Counted from the stretch's first letter, positions 1-8,961 are shown. The stretch: 64,000 bases of DNA from Streptomyces atratus (GCF_900119365.1 NZ_FPJO01000009.1:124001-188000), one strand, 5' to 3'. Numbers and translations are program-made. The notes: generated by a model from the letters alone, not told the origin.

Positions 1-513
1 GACACCGCGCGACAGCCGGCGGAAGGCGCCGCGGTCCAGGTCCGGCACACCGATCAGCTCGCAGATGACGGTCATCGGCAGCGGGAAGGCGAGCGCTTCG
101 ACGAGATCGGCGCGCCCGGCGGGCACCATCGCGTCGAGGAGCTCGTCGGTGATCTGCTGGACGCGCGGGCGCAGGGCCTCGACCCGGCGGGCGGTGAACT
201 CCCGGGCGACGAGCTTGCGCAACCGGGTGTGGTGGGGCGCGTCCAGCTCCAGCATGTTGAGGAAGATGGGGTCGCTCTCGGCGGGCGCGCCCGGCAGGCC
301 CCGCCAGTCCTTGGCGAACCGCGGGTCGGCGAGGGTCGCGCGGGCCTCGTCGTAGCCCACCACCAGCCAGACGCGCTCGAACTCCTCGGTGCGCACGGTG
401 TGCACCGGGCCCGCGGCCCGCAGCTTCTCGTAGTACGGATACGGGTTCGCGGTGAAGTCCGCGAACCCGCGCAGATCGACATCGACCTCGGCACGGCCAC
501 TGGCATCGGACAT
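1..513 (-). CDS. Cytochrome P450, N-terminal part (runs off the window)
   Basis: The visible 171 residues are the N-terminal third of a bacterial class I cytochrome P450, a soluble haem monooxygenase that needs ferredoxin partners. The start reads MSDASGRAEVDVDLRGF, followed by the usual NPYPYYEKLRAAGPV entry region. The C-helix region is LDAPHHTRLRKLVAREF, with the H-x-x-x-R haem-propionate contacts. The haem-cysteine loop lies beyond the window edge, so activity cannot be judged. The ATG at 511-513 fits the family start. The response-regulator remnant lies directly upstream on the same strand. Substrate is unknown. Confidence 0.9.
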   Translation of the reverse strand, partial: MSDASGRAEVDVDLRGFADFTANPYPYYEKLRAAGPVHTVRTEEFERVWLVVGYDEARATLADPRFAKDWRGLPGAPAESDPIFLNMLELDAPHHTRLRKLVAREFTARRVEALRPRVQQITDELLDAMVPAGRADLVEALAFPLPMTVICELIGVPDLDRGAFRRLSRGV

Positions 514-576
514 GGGATCGCCCCTCCCGGTCTGACGGCTCGTTCGGACCGGTCGCTCCGGACCGGCCGGTTCAGC

Positions 577-803
577 CTATGTCGCCGGCTCCGCGCCGTC
601 GTCGTCGAGCAGGCCCGCGTCGTGCACCAACAGCGCGATCCGGACACGGTTGTTGAAGCCGAACCTGGCCAGGATCCGGGACACCTGCGTCTTCACGGTC
701 GCCACGCTGAGATAGAGCGTCGCGGCGATCTCGGCGTTGGAACGGCCGCGACGAGCAGCCGGACCGGCTGCGCCGCGGGGTCCATCGGGGTGCGGGTGGT
801 CAT
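577..803 (-). pseudogene. LuxR-type response regulator with receiver domain deleted
   Basis: The first 19 codons (MTTRTPMDPAAQPVRLLVA) are a typical NarL-family response-regulator start. The next bases belong to the C-terminal HTH: in another frame one reads RSNAEIAATLYLSVATVKT, then NNRVRIALLVHDAGLL to a stop at 577. The usual 130-150 intervening residues, with the phosphoacceptor Asp, are missing, and 227 nt is not a multiple of three. It lies just downstream of a same-strand histidine kinase gene (stop at 872), so it was that kinase's partner. Short GTCGCG homology at the joint suggests a microhomology deletion. An assembly artefact cannot be excluded. Confidence 0.75.
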
Positions 804-871
804 GACGACAACCGTAGCCAGCCCCGGCCGCCTCACGCGCCGGGGACCGTCGGTCCGGGCCGGTGCGAGGG

Positions 872-2089
872 TCAGGCCGGCCACGGCAGCGAGGCCCGGA
901 CGCGGAAGCCGCCGTCCGGTCGCGGCCCGTGACCGAGGCTGCCCCCGGCCAGGGCGGCACGTTCCGTGAGGCCGATGAGCCCCTGGCCGGAACCGGGGAC
1001 CTGCTCGAAGGGTTCGGTGGGCGCCGGATTGCACACCTCGACGGTGAGCCCCTCGCCCCGGGCGCCGGTGACCGTGACGGTGACCTCGGCGCCGGGTGCG
1101 TGTTTGCGGGCGTTGGTCAGGCCCTCCTGGGCGATGCGGTAGACGGTGCGGCCGGTGGCGGCGGGGGCCGTGGCGGGGTCGACGACGCGGTTGTCGAGGA
1201 CGACCTTCATGCCGGCCAGCCGGGACTCGGAGATCAGCGACTCCAGCGTGGCGAGGGTGGGCTGCGGCCGGTCGCCGTCGCTCTCGCCGGGGCTGCGCAG
1301 GACTCCGATGATCTCGCGGAGGTCCTGGAGCGCCTCGTGCGCGCTGTCCCGGATGACCCCGGCCGCGCGGGCCACCTCGGCCGTGGGTGCGTCGGGGCGG
1401 AATTCGAGGGCGCCGGCGTGGACGCTGAGCAGGGTCAGCCGGTGGGCGAGGACATCGTGCATCTCGCGGGCGATGGCCTCGCGGGCCAGCCGCTGCGCCT
1501 GTTCGGCGCGGAGCTCCGCCTCGGCCTCGGCCCGGCGGGCCCGCTCGCGCAGGGTGACGACGAGCTGGCGCCTGGACCGTACGACCATGCCCCAGCTGAT
1601 CACCAGCAGGGGCAGCAGCACTCCGACGACCGTGGCCCCGGTGAACGAGGTATCCGGATCGGGGCGCAGATACGGCTGTACGGGGGCGAGGGCCAGGGCG
1701 AGCGCCCCGATGGCCGCCACGGGCCGGAACGGGCGGTGCACGGCCACGCCGAACAGCGCGACGAGCACGGCCCCCGCCGAGACCGGCTCGACCGCGGCGA
1801 CCAGGACCAGGGCCACCGCGACACCGACCGGCCACCGCCGCCGCACCCACAGGGCACAGCAGGCCAGCGCCCCGATCACGACGTCGGCGAACAGGACGCC
1901 GTCGGGGGTGGTGGGGTCGGCTTCGATCGCGGCCGCCGCGAGCACGCCGATCAGGGCCGCACAGAGGAAGGCGGTGAGGTCGACGGCCCAGTCCCGCACG
2001 GTGCGCCGGGAGCGGCCGCGCCGGTCGCCGGGCAGCTCGGGGTCGGCCATCGCCGAGGGCAGCAGCCAGCGGTACTCCGTACGCGTCAT
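872..2089 (-). CDS. Sensor histidine kinase, HisKA_3 family
   Basis: A 405-aa membrane histidine kinase of the NarX/DesK type. Four or five hydrophobic segments lie between about residues 35 and 170. A coiled linker rich in Ala/Glu/Arg follows. The dimerisation/phosphoacceptor motif is REMHDVLAHRL, with the His near residue 208. The C-terminal GHKL ATPase has an N box (RIAQEGLTNARKHA) and a G box (GSGQGLIGLTERA). It should autophosphorylate and pass phosphate to a LuxR-type regulator, but the adjacent regulator (577-803) has lost its receiver. It is therefore an orphan here unless it talks to another regulator. The signal is unknown. Confidence 0.92.
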   Translation of the reverse strand: MTRTEYRWLLPSAMADPELPGDRRGRSRRTVRDWAVDLTAFLCAALIGVLAAAAIEADPTTPDGVLFADVVIGALACCALWVRRRWPVGVAVALVLVAAVEPVSAGAVLVALFGVAVHRPFRPVAAIGALALALAPVQPYLRPDPDTSFTGATVVGVLLPLLVISWGMVVRSRRQLVVTLRERARRAEAEAELRAEQAQRLAREAIAREMHDVLAHRLTLLSVHAGALEFRPDAPTAEVARAAGVIRDSAHEALQDLREIIGVLRSPGESDGDRPQPTLATLESLISESRLAGMKVVLDNRVVDPATAPAATGRTVYRIAQEGLTNARKHAPGAEVTVTVTGARGEGLTVEVCNPAPTEPFEQVPGSGQGLIGLTERAALAGGSLGHGPRPDGGFRVRASLPWPA

Positions 2090-2199
2090 GCCACAAAACT
2101 ACCCAGACCGGGCGGATGCCCCCGGCCGCACGGACGCGTCGAGCGACCAAAGTCGCTGAACACGAGACTTTCGGACCGGGCCGGAGGCCGCCGCCCGGC

Positions 2200-2766
2200 T
2201 CAGGGAGCGGCCGGAGTCACCGCCCGGCGGCCCCAGGCGGTCCCGGCCAGGACGAGCACCGCACCGACCCCGCCGAGCACGCCGAGCCGTTCGCCGCCGA
2301 TCGCGATGCCCACGGCGGCGGCCCACAGCGGCTCCGTGCCGAGCAGCAGGCTGACCCGGGACGGCGAGGTGCGGCGTACCGACCACATCTGCACGAAGAA
2401 GGCGAAGAGCGTGCAGAAGACGGAGAGGAAGAGCAGCCCGTCCCACTCCCGGACACCGAATCCCGCGGCCACGGTCCACGGCGCCTCCCCCGTGCCGGGC
2501 AGGGCCGCGAGCACGGCGAAGACGGCGACCGAGCTGCCGAGCTGGACCGTGGTCAGCGACAGCGAGTCGGCCCCCTGCACCGACTTGATGCGGGCCATCA
2601 GCAACACGTGGACGGTACGGGCGAGGGCGGCCACCAGCATCAGCAGGTCGCCGACGGACGGAGTGGTGAATCCGCCGCCCTGGGTCAGCAGCACGACACC
2701 GGCGACGGAGAGCGCCGCGGCGGCGAGGAAGGCCCTGGGTGGCCGGACGCGGGTCACGGCGGCCAC
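2200..2766 (-). pseudogene. EamA/DMT-family permease lacking its N-terminal half
   Basis: The 188 residues match the second half of a drug/metabolite transporter. They contain about six hydrophobic stretches, including PPRAFLAAAALSVAGVVLL and GAVLVLAGTAWGRRAV. Intact DMT exporters are near 300 aa with ten helices, so most of the first EamA repeat is gone. The sequence upstream in this frame (2767-2830) shows no transporter residues and no convincing start before MAAVTRV. The fragment probably makes no working exporter. A half-size transporter that dimerises is possible but less likely. Confidence 0.6.
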
Positions 2767-2808
2767 GCGGCCTGACCGGTCCTTTCGAGGCCCCGGCGGC
2801 CCAGGGAT

Positions 2809-3138
2809 TCATCGCGAGCGCGGGGTGACCTCCGCCATCCGGGACCAACCCTCGCCCGGCACCTCGACGTTGATGATCTCCGGGGTCTCGGCGACGAGAT
2901 CCGCCATCAGGTCCATGGCCGAGGCGAAGTGCTCGGACTTCACATGGGCCTCACCGGCCTCGGGGGAGGCGAAGGCCTCCAGCAGGACGAACTGGTCGGG
3001 GTTCTCGACGCTGTACGACCACTCGAAGAAGACATTGCCCGGCTCCTGCCGGGTGGCGAGGGTGAAGGGCTCGACGGCCGGGAGCCAGTTGTCGCGCTCT
3101 TCGCTGCGGACGGTGAACTTGACGGCGATGAAGATCAT
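2809..3138 (-). CDS. Putative quinol monooxygenase (ABM fold)
   Basis: A 109-aa protein of the antibiotic-biosynthesis-monooxygenase (YgiN-like) family. These are small dimeric alpha-beta barrels that oxidise quinols or polyketide intermediates without cofactor, or degrade haem. The family pattern is clear: MIFIAVKFTVR (first strand), then REERDNWLPA-type helix, EPGNVFFEWSYSVENPDQF and LLEAFASPEAGEAHVKSEHF with the conserved H near the second helix. The length is normal. It stands alone, with a truncated permease downstream and a long inverted repeat upstream. Substrate is not deducible. Confidence 0.85.
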   Translation of the reverse strand: MIFIAVKFTVRSEERDNWLPAVEPFTLATRQEPGNVFFEWSYSVENPDQFVLLEAFASPEAGEAHVKSEHFASAMDLMADLVAETPEIINVEVPGEGWSRMAEVTPRSR

Positions 3139-3237
3139 GCGTCAAGGGTCGCATATGCCCCGGAGGCGGACTCATCGGGCACACCCGGATGGCGCCGGAC
3201 GGGCTGGACACCGGCCCGTCCGCCGACAGGGCCTAGC

Positions 3238-3404
3238 AGGGCCTGTCCGGCGGATCATGGCCGGGGTCACGGCGTCTGGCACGGCACCTCGCGGCGTTGC
3301 CGGAACGTCCGAATAGCTCCGCTATCAAGACGCTCCGGCGCCTTGCGATGCACCGCACCAGACGCCGCGCCCTGTCCGACCCTGATCCGCCGGACAGGCC
3401 CTAG
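3238..3404. repeat. Long imperfect inverted repeat (MITE/REP-like hairpin element)
   Basis: Two outer arms are perfect 18-bp reverse complements, at 3240-3257 and 3383-3400. Imperfect pairing continues inward, with cggcgtctgg on the left matching the complement on the right, to a loop around gaatagctccgctatc near 3311-3326. The whole element could fold into one hairpin of about 165 bp. The right arm runs into the stop codon of the allantoicase gene (3401). It carries no gene. It could act as a terminator for genes converging on it, or be a non-autonomous mobile repeat. Genome copy number would decide. Confidence 0.75.
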
Positions 3405-4516
3405 CCTCCCAGCTCGCGGTGGCGGGCCGTCAGCCGTGCGGCGCCCTCCTCGGTCGGTGAGCCGAACAGCCGCAGCCGGGAGATTCCGCCGTCCGGGAAG
3501 ATGTCGATCCGGATGTGCGTGGCCCGGACCGCCTCCGGCAGGACGAAGCGGTGGTCGGTATCGGGCTGCAGCCGGGTCCGGGGCAGCACCTCGGTCCAGT
3601 CGCCGCTCTCGCCGTCACGGGCCCAGAGGCTCGCCCAGCCCGCCGCGTTGCCCTTCAGATACGCGGTGTCGATCTCGGCCGCTCGGATCTCCGCCTGCTC
3701 GACGAGCCGGTAGCGGATCCAGTCGTTGCCCCTGTCGCGCCGGCGGCGGGTCTCCCAGCCGTCGTCCATCTTGCGGGACCGGCCGGGCCGGATGGTATTG
3801 GTGGCCGGGGAGTAGAAGCGGTCGGAGGCATCCTCCACCGTGCCGCCGTTCTCCAGGGCGACCAGGTCGAAGGTGCCGAGGGCGGCCAGCCAGGCGGGGT
3901 CGGGGGTGACCTCGCCGTACACCCGGAGGCGGGCTATTCCGCCGTCGGGGTGCTGGTTGACCCGCAGATGGGTGACGCGCTGCTCGGCCGCGACCACGAA
4001 GCCGTTGGCCGCGTGTCCGCCAACGGCCGTACGGGGTACGAGCGTTGTCCACTCGACCTCGGGTGCGAGGAGTTCCTCGGGCGAAGGGGAGCCGGGCACA
4101 CAGGCCGCCTCGACGGAGACCGCCTGCGGGTAGTTGCCGCGGAAGTGGGCGGTGTCGACGACGATGCCGCGGACGATTCCGGGCGCGCCGAGCCGCACCA
4201 GCGCCCAGTCGTGGTCCTCGTCCGCGGGGTGCGGCACGTCCGCGCTCGCGCCGCGACGGCGGCGGGTCTCCCAGCCGTCCATGATCTTGCCCTTGTGGCC
4301 GAAGCGCTCGGGGTCGAACTCGGCGGGCTCCGGCCTGAGCAGGTTCTCGCGCTCGGCGAAGAACTCGTCGTTGGCGGCGATCACACCCGCGCCGAGCCGC
4401 CGGTCGGCGAGGTCGACGAGGCCGGTGAAGGGGAAGCCGGCGGTGCGGTAGTCGGCGTACGGGTCGCCGCCGCCGTACGGGCTCGCGTCACCGGTGAAGC
4501 GCTCGGTCGCCGTCAT
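3401..4516 (-). CDS. alc: Allantoicase
   Basis: A 371-aa allantoicase, which hydrolyses allantoate to ureidoglycolate and urea in purine-ring breakdown. Two allantoicase beta-sandwich repeats are visible, each marked by the signature MDGWETRRRR (about residue 77) or MDDGWETRRRR (about residue 250). Each repeat ends with a NQHPDGGIARLR or DIFPDGGISRLR strand pair. The ATG at 4514-4516 starts 2 nt after the allantoinase stop, so the two genes form one operon (allB-alc). Control is expected through the promoter upstream of allB, where a palindrome lies. Its 3' end abuts the inverted repeat at 3238-3404. Confidence 0.96.
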   Translation of the reverse strand: MTATERFTGDASPYGGGDPYADYRTAGFPFTGLVDLADRRLGAGVIAANDEFFAERENLLRPEPAEFDPERFGHKGKIMDGWETRRRRGASADVPHPADEDHDWALVRLGAPGIVRGIVVDTAHFRGNYPQAVSVEAACVPGSPSPEELLAPEVEWTTLVPRTAVGGHAANGFVVAAEQRVTHLRVNQHPDGGIARLRVYGEVTPDPAWLAALGTFDLVALENGGTVEDASDRFYSPATNTIRPGRSRKMDDGWETRRRRDRGNDWIRYRLVEQAEIRAAEIDTAYLKGNAAGWASLWARDGESGDWTEVLPRTRLQPDTDHRFVLPEAVRATHIRIDIFPDGGISRLRLFGSPTEEGAARLTARHRELGG

Positions 4517-4518
4517 GG

Positions 4519-5862
4519 TCACTGGTTCCTTTCGAGGAGTCGGCCGGTGGGTCCGGCGACCGTGCCGTCGGCCGCGATCCGTTCGCCGCGCAGCCAGGTC
4601 GACTTCACGACGCCGTACAGGGTCCTTCCGGCGTACGCGGTGACCTGGTTGCGGTGGAAGAGTTCGGCGGGGTCGACGGTGAACGTGTCGTCGGGGGCGA
4701 GCACCGCGAAGTCCGCGTCCCGGCCGGCCTCGATGGCGCCCTTCCGGGTCAGCCCGGCCAGTTCGGCGGGGGCGGCCGACATCCAGCGGGCGACGTCGTC
4801 GAGCGAGTGTCCACGCTTCCTGGCCTCGGTCCAGACGGCGGGCAGTCCGAGCTGGAGGGAGGAGATCCCGCCCCAGGCGGAGGCGAAGTCCGGCGTCTTG
4901 AGGTCGGTGGTGCACGGCGAGTGGTCGGAGACGATGCAGTCGATCGTCCCGTCGGCCAGCCCCTCCCACAGCGTGTCCTGGTTGGCGGTCTCACGGATCG
5001 GCGGGCAGCACTTGAACTCCGTGGCGCCGTCCGGAACCTCCTCGGCGGTGAGGGTGAGGAAGTGCGGGCAGGACTCCACCGTGATCCGTACGCCCTCGCG
5101 CTTGGCGGCCGCGATCATCGGCAGGGCGTCACTGGAGGACAGGTGCAGGACGTGGACGCGGGCGTTCAGCCGCCCGGCGTGCGCGATCAGGCCCTCGATC
5201 GCGGTGTTCTCGGCGTCGCGCGGCCGGGAGGCGAGGAAGTCGGCGTACGCGGGGCCGCTGCGCTGCGGGGCGGAGGCCAGGTGGCTCGGGTCCTCGGCGT
5301 GCACGATCAGCAGCCCGCCGAATCCGGCGATCTCCGCCATGGAGCGGGCCAGCTGTTCCTGGTCGAGCTCCGGGAACTCCTCGACGCCGGAGGGCGAGAG
5401 GAAGCACTTGAAGCCGAACACCCCGGCCTCGTACAGCGGCCGCAGGTCCTTGACGTTGGACGGGATCGCGCCGCCCCAGAAGCCGGTGTCGATGTGCGCC
5501 TTGGGGGCGGCCACCTGCTGCTTGGTGCGCAGGTGGTCGACGGTGGTGGTCGGCGGGAGGGAGTTGAGCGGCATGTCGAGCAGGGTGGTGATGCCGCCCG
5601 CCGCCGCCGCGCGGGTGGCGGTGAAGAAGCCTTCCCACTCCGTGCGGCCCGGATCGTTCACATGGACATGCGTGTCGACGAGTCCGGGCAGCAGGACGTC
5701 GTCGCCGAAGTCCTCCAGCCGGGCACCGGCCGGCACCCCGGTGTCGTACGGCAGGACGGCGTCGATTCTCCCGTCGGCGACGGCGACCGCTGCGGGGCGT
5801 GTCCCGCCCGGGGTGACCACACGCGTCGAGCGCAGTACCAGCTTCACGTCCGCACCGGACAC
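4519..5862 (-). CDS. allB: Allantoinase
   Basis: A 447-aa amidohydrolase-fold allantoinase, opening (S)-allantoin to allantoate in the cytoplasm. The metal site is intact: LVDTHVHV near residue 62, the bridging Lys in FGFKCFLSPSG near 150, VHAEDP near 185, HVLHLSSSDAL near 245, and the catalytic Asp in IVSDHSPC near 310. Length is normal. It is the first gene of the allB-alc operon and is divergent from the IclR regulator gene at 6225. A TTCAAC-N5-GTTGAA palindrome lies 38-54 nt upstream of the start and suggests repression by that regulator. Confidence 0.97.
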   Translation of the reverse strand: MSGADVKLVLRSTRVVTPGGTRPAAVAVADGRIDAVLPYDTGVPAGARLEDFGDDVLLPGLVDTHVHVNDPGRTEWEGFFTATRAAAAGGITTLLDMPLNSLPPTTTVDHLRTKQQVAAPKAHIDTGFWGGAIPSNVKDLRPLYEAGVFGFKCFLSPSGVEEFPELDQEQLARSMAEIAGFGGLLIVHAEDPSHLASAPQRSGPAYADFLASRPRDAENTAIEGLIAHAGRLNARVHVLHLSSSDALPMIAAAKREGVRITVESCPHFLTLTAEEVPDGATEFKCCPPIRETANQDTLWEGLADGTIDCIVSDHSPCTTDLKTPDFASAWGGISSLQLGLPAVWTEARKRGHSLDDVARWMSAAPAELAGLTRKGAIEAGRDADFAVLAPDDTFTVDPAELFHRNQVTAYAGRTLYGVVKSTWLRGERIAADGTVAGPTGRLLERNQ

Positions 5863-5899
5863 CCGTGCTCCTCACTTCGGACTTTCGAACGCCGATGAA

Positions 5900-5916
5900 T
5901 TCAACGAACTGTTGAA
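5900..5916. promoter_or_regulatory. Candidate AllR operator upstream of allB
   Basis: A perfect palindrome with 6-nt arms, TTCAAC-GAACT-GTTGAA, lies in the 362-nt intergenic region between allB and the IclR regulator gene. A near match with the same arm sequence and the same 5-nt spacer occurs upstream of malate synthase at 12067-12083. IclR-family repressors of allantoin genes bind such sites in related organisms. Binding here is inference. The rest of 5863-6224 shows promoter-like, relatively AT-rich sequence but no other gene. Confidence 0.6.
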
Positions 5917-6224
5917 GGAGTCTTCACTCGGGATTCGGGCCCGTCAAGACCCCACTTTCCTCGCCGGACGGTCGGCGGGCCACCCCTCGCCCACAACCGG
6001 AGATTTCCACAAAGCAAAAGACCCATTTCGGAGAGCGGAACGTAGCATGGGACCAGTGCGGTCGCGCAGAACTGCCCCGCCGACTGCCGACACCGGGACA
6101 AACAGGCTCTGACCGGCCAGGACGCCGCACCCGGAGCAGTGCGCCGACCGGGAACCGCCCGGTAGGCTGCTGGGTGCCTCGCCGGGCGGGGCACCCGCTC
6201 TTCCGCCTCGAAAGGACCGTTGAC

Positions 6225-7025
6225 GTGCCGCCGTCCCACGCCAGCACATCCGACTCCAAGCCCGCCGCGTCCAGCGGTGGTGTGCAGTCCCTTGAGCGTG
6301 CCTTCGATCTGCTGGAGCGGATGGCGGACGCGGGGGGTGAGGTCGGGCTGAGCGAACTCTCCGCGAGCAGCGGGCTCCCGCTGCCGACCATTCACCGCCT
6401 GATGCGCACGCTGGTGCTCTGCGGATATGTGCGCCAGCAGCCCAACCGGCGCTACGCGCTGGGCCCTCGGCTGATCCGGCTCGGCGAGTCCGCGTCCCGG
6501 CTCCTCGGCACCTGGGCCCGCCCCTACCTCGCCCGCCTGGTCGAGGAGACCGGCGAGACCGCGAACATGGCGCTGCTCGACGGCGACGAGATCGTGTACG
6601 TGGCGCAGGTGCCGTCCAAGCACTCGATGCGCATGTTCACCGAGGTGGGCCGCCGGGTGCTCCCGCACTCCACCGGGGTCGGCAAGGCGCTGCTGGCGCA
6701 CACGCCCCCGGAGGAGGTACGCGCCCTGCTCGCCCGTACCGGAATGCCGGCCGCCACCGAGAAGACGATCACCACTCCCGACGGCTTCCTCGAAGCGCTG
6801 GAGCAGGTCCGCCGGGTCGGTTACGCGGTCGACGACAACGAACAGGAGATCGGGGTCCGCTGCCTGGCGGTCTCCGTCCCGGACTCCCCCACTTCGGCGG
6901 CGATCTCGATCTCCGGTCCGGCGGGCCGGGTGACGGACGCGGCGACGGAGCGGATCGTGCCGATCCTCCAGCAGGCCGCGAAGGAACTCTCCGACGCGCT
7001 GGCGAGCAGCGGCTCCACCGGCTGA
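6225..7025 (+). CDS. allR: IclR-family transcriptional regulator (AllR-like)
   Basis: A 266-aa IclR regulator. The N-terminal winged helix is VQSLERAFDLLERMA to LSELSASSGLPLPTIHRLMRTL. The C-terminal effector domain includes FTEVGRRVLPHSTGVGKALLA and EIGVRCLAVSVPD. The GTG at 6225 is chosen over the upstream ATG at 6174 because AAAGGA (6211-6216) stands 8 nt before it. It is divergent from allB-alc, the position of the allantoin repressor in streptomycetes, whose known ligand type is allantoin or glyoxylate. Candidate operators lie before allB and aceB. The symbol rests on context and family, not on binding data. Confidence 0.88.
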   Translation: MPPSHASTSDSKPAASSGGVQSLERAFDLLERMADAGGEVGLSELSASSGLPLPTIHRLMRTLVLCGYVRQQPNRRYALGPRLIRLGESASRLLGTWARPYLARLVEETGETANMALLDGDEIVYVAQVPSKHSMRMFTEVGRRVLPHSTGVGKALLAHTPPEEVRALLARTGMPAATEKTITTPDGFLEALEQVRRVGYAVDDNEQEIGVRCLAVSVPDSPTSAAISISGPAGRVTDAATERIVPILQQAAKELSDALASSGSTG

Positions 7026-7033
7026 GACAACGC

Positions 7034-7073
7034 GAGAAGGGGGTAGGTGGCACCGGCCACCCACCCCCTTCTC
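7034..7073. terminator. Bidirectional terminator between allR and the ABC exporter
   Basis: GAGAAGGGGG begins an 18-bp stem with a single mismatch, closed by a 4-nt loop near 7052-7055. It lies between the stop of allR (7025) and the stop of the convergent ABC ATPase gene (7080), so it can end transcription from both sides. Confidence 0.85.
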
Positions 7074-7079
7074 CCCTTC

Positions 7080-7760
7080 TCAGACCGGTTCGGGCGCCGT
7101 CAGGCGGCCGTCGTCCATCCGGACCGTGCGGTCCGCCCGGTCCAGATGGATCAGGTCGTGGGTGACCAGCACCGTCGCCGTCGACCGTTCCCGGGTCAGC
7201 GCGACCAGCAGGTCCAGCACCGCCGCGCCCCGCTCGTGATCGAGCGCGCTGGTCGGTTCGTCGACCAGCAGCACCGCCGGGTCGTTCATCAGGGCCCGCG
7301 CGATGTTGATCCGCTGCCGCTGTCCGCCCGACAGCTGATGCGGCCTGCGTCCGGCCTGGTCCGCCAGGCCGACCGCGTCCAGCAGTTCCAGCGCCCGGCC
7401 GCGGGCTCCGCGTACCGCGCCGCCCGAGAGGTGCGTCATCACCTGGAGCTGTTCGGCCGCCGTGAGCGAGGGCAGCAGGTTGGGCTGCTGGAAGACGATG
7501 CCGATCTGCTCCCGGCGCAGCTGTGCCTGTTGCGCGCGGCCCAGGCCCATGGTGTCCGTACCGGCGACGGCCACCCGGCCCTCGTCCGGGGTGACCAGGG
7601 TCGCGGCCACCGCGAGCAGGCTGGACTTGCCGGAGCCGGAGGGTCCGACGACCGCGGTGAGCGTCCCCGCGGGCACGTCCAGCGAGATCCGGTCGAGGGC
7701 GGTGAGCCGGCCGTCGCCGTCCGGGTAGGTGAGGGTGACGTCGGCGAGGGTGAGGGTCAT
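7080..7760 (-). CDS. ABC transporter ATP-binding protein, MacB/LolD type
   Basis: A 226-aa ATPase of the MacB/LolD subfamily, which powers FtsX-like permeases that export peptides, antibiotics or lipoproteins. Walker A is GPSGSGKSS near residue 38, the Q loop is FQQPNLLPS, the signature is LSGGQRQR near 140, Walker B is VLLVDEPTSALD, and the switch His is in VLVTHD. Its ATG (7758-7760) overlaps the stop of the permease gene (7757-7759) as ATGA, so translation is probably coupled. The divergent two-component system at 8962 is a likely regulator. Confidence 0.93.
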   Translation of the reverse strand: MTLTLADVTLTYPDGDGRLTALDRISLDVPAGTLTAVVGPSGSGKSSLLAVAATLVTPDEGRVAVAGTDTMGLGRAQQAQLRREQIGIVFQQPNLLPSLTAAEQLQVMTHLSGGAVRGARGRALELLDAVGLADQAGRRPHQLSGGQRQRINIARALMNDPAVLLVDEPTSALDHERGAAVLDLLVALTRERSTATVLVTHDLIHLDRADRTVRMDDGRLTAPEPV

Positions 7761-8851
7761 CGGGCACTCCCGAGTGCGGTGAGCGGGTCGACGGCGGTGA
7801 TCCGCCGGATGGACAGGGCCGCCCCGAGCGCACCGAGGACGATCATGACGGCCGCCGGGACCAGGACGGTCGCCGCGTCGAGGACGAACGGTACGGCCCC
7901 GCCGCTGATCAGGGCGCCGAGCCCGGAGGCCAGCGCGGTGCCCACGCCCGTACCGATGACGAGCATCACGACGGCCTGCCCGAGCGCGTCGCGCAGCAGA
8001 TACCGGGTGGAGGCGCCGAGCGCCTTGAGCACGGCGACGTCGCCGCTGCGCTGGATCGTCCAGACGGTGAAGAAGGCGCCGATGACCAGGGCGGAGATGG
8101 CGAACAGGAAGCCGCGCATCAGCTGGAGCGAGCCGTTCTCGGCCTGGTAGGAGCCGATGGCGGTGAGCGAGTCGGCGAGGGAGAGCGTGCTGGTGCCGGC
8201 GGCCTTGTCGCCCGCGCCGAGATCGGCGCCGTCGGTGGTGGTCAGGGCGATCACCGTGGCGTGCCGGGCCCGGCCCTCCCCGTCGCCGCCGAACCGCTGC
8301 CAGTCGTCGAGCGAGGTCCACACGACGGGTGTGTGGCTGTACGAGGCGTCCCCCGCGACGGCCGCGACGGTGACCTCGGTGGAGCCGAGCCGCAGCCGGT
8401 CACCGGCCCCGATCGCCAGGTCCTCGGCGGCCTGCCCGGACAGCACCACCTTCCCCGGGCCGACCCGCGCGCCACCGGTGGGCGCCAGGCCCCCGCCGGG
8501 CTCGACCCCGAACGCGGACACCGCGGCGGTGTGCCCGCCCCGGACGGCGGCGGCGTTGAGCGTACGAATGCCGAGCGGTTCCGCGCCGCTCACACCGGGA
8601 CGCTTCGCCCAGCTCCGCCAGGCACTCTCCTCGACGGTCGAGTCGGTGAAGGACACCGACCGGCCGTCGGGCGGGGCGGCGAAAGCCAGATGGTCGGCGT
8701 TCAGCCCGGTGACGGCCGAGGTGTTCTCCCGGGCCAGACCGGCGGTGAGCCCGGACAACAGGCCCACGAGCAGCGTGATCAGCATCACGACCGTGCCCAT
8801 GAGCGCGAACCGGCCCTTGGCGAACCGGAGATCTCTCCATGCGACGAACAT
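7757..8851 (-). CDS. FtsX-family ABC permease
   Basis: A 364-aa permease with the FtsX/MacB layout. One N-terminal helix (residues about 16-38) is followed by a large extracytoplasmic domain (about 40-230). Three C-terminal helices follow near 248-270, 295-320 and 330-350. The coupling region TIQRSGDVAVLKALGASTRYLLRD sits after the second helix and is the conserved ATPase contact. It is the first gene of a two-gene operon with the ATPase and starts 110 nt from a divergent histidine kinase gene. This arrangement is typical of envelope-stress or antibiotic-sensing exporters. The cargo is unknown. Confidence 0.9.
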   Translation of the reverse strand: MFVAWRDLRFAKGRFALMGTVVMLITLLVGLLSGLTAGLARENTSAVTGLNADHLAFAAPPDGRSVSFTDSTVEESAWRSWAKRPGVSGAEPLGIRTLNAAAVRGGHTAAVSAFGVEPGGGLAPTGGARVGPGKVVLSGQAAEDLAIGAGDRLRLGSTEVTVAAVAGDASYSHTPVVWTSLDDWQRFGGDGEGRARHATVIALTTTDGADLGAGDKAAGTSTLSLADSLTAIGSYQAENGSLQLMRGFLFAISALVIGAFFTVWTIQRSGDVAVLKALGASTRYLLRDALGQAVVMLVIGTGVGTALASGLGALISGGAVPFVLDAATVLVPAAVMIVLGALGAALSIRRITAVDPLTALGSAR

Positions 8852-8961
8852 GCCCCCAGCCTCGTCGTCCGGGCCGCCGGAAACATCGCTCGGCGGTGGG
8901 GCCCGACATCAACCTTTCGATTGACCGGCCCCTGCCGGCCCGCGTCTACGCTGGACGAATC

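Noticed and set aside
2099..2848. Second minus frame over the DMT permease as the missing N-terminus
   Set aside because: It is Arg/Pro-rich with no membrane helices and is a shadow of the permease.
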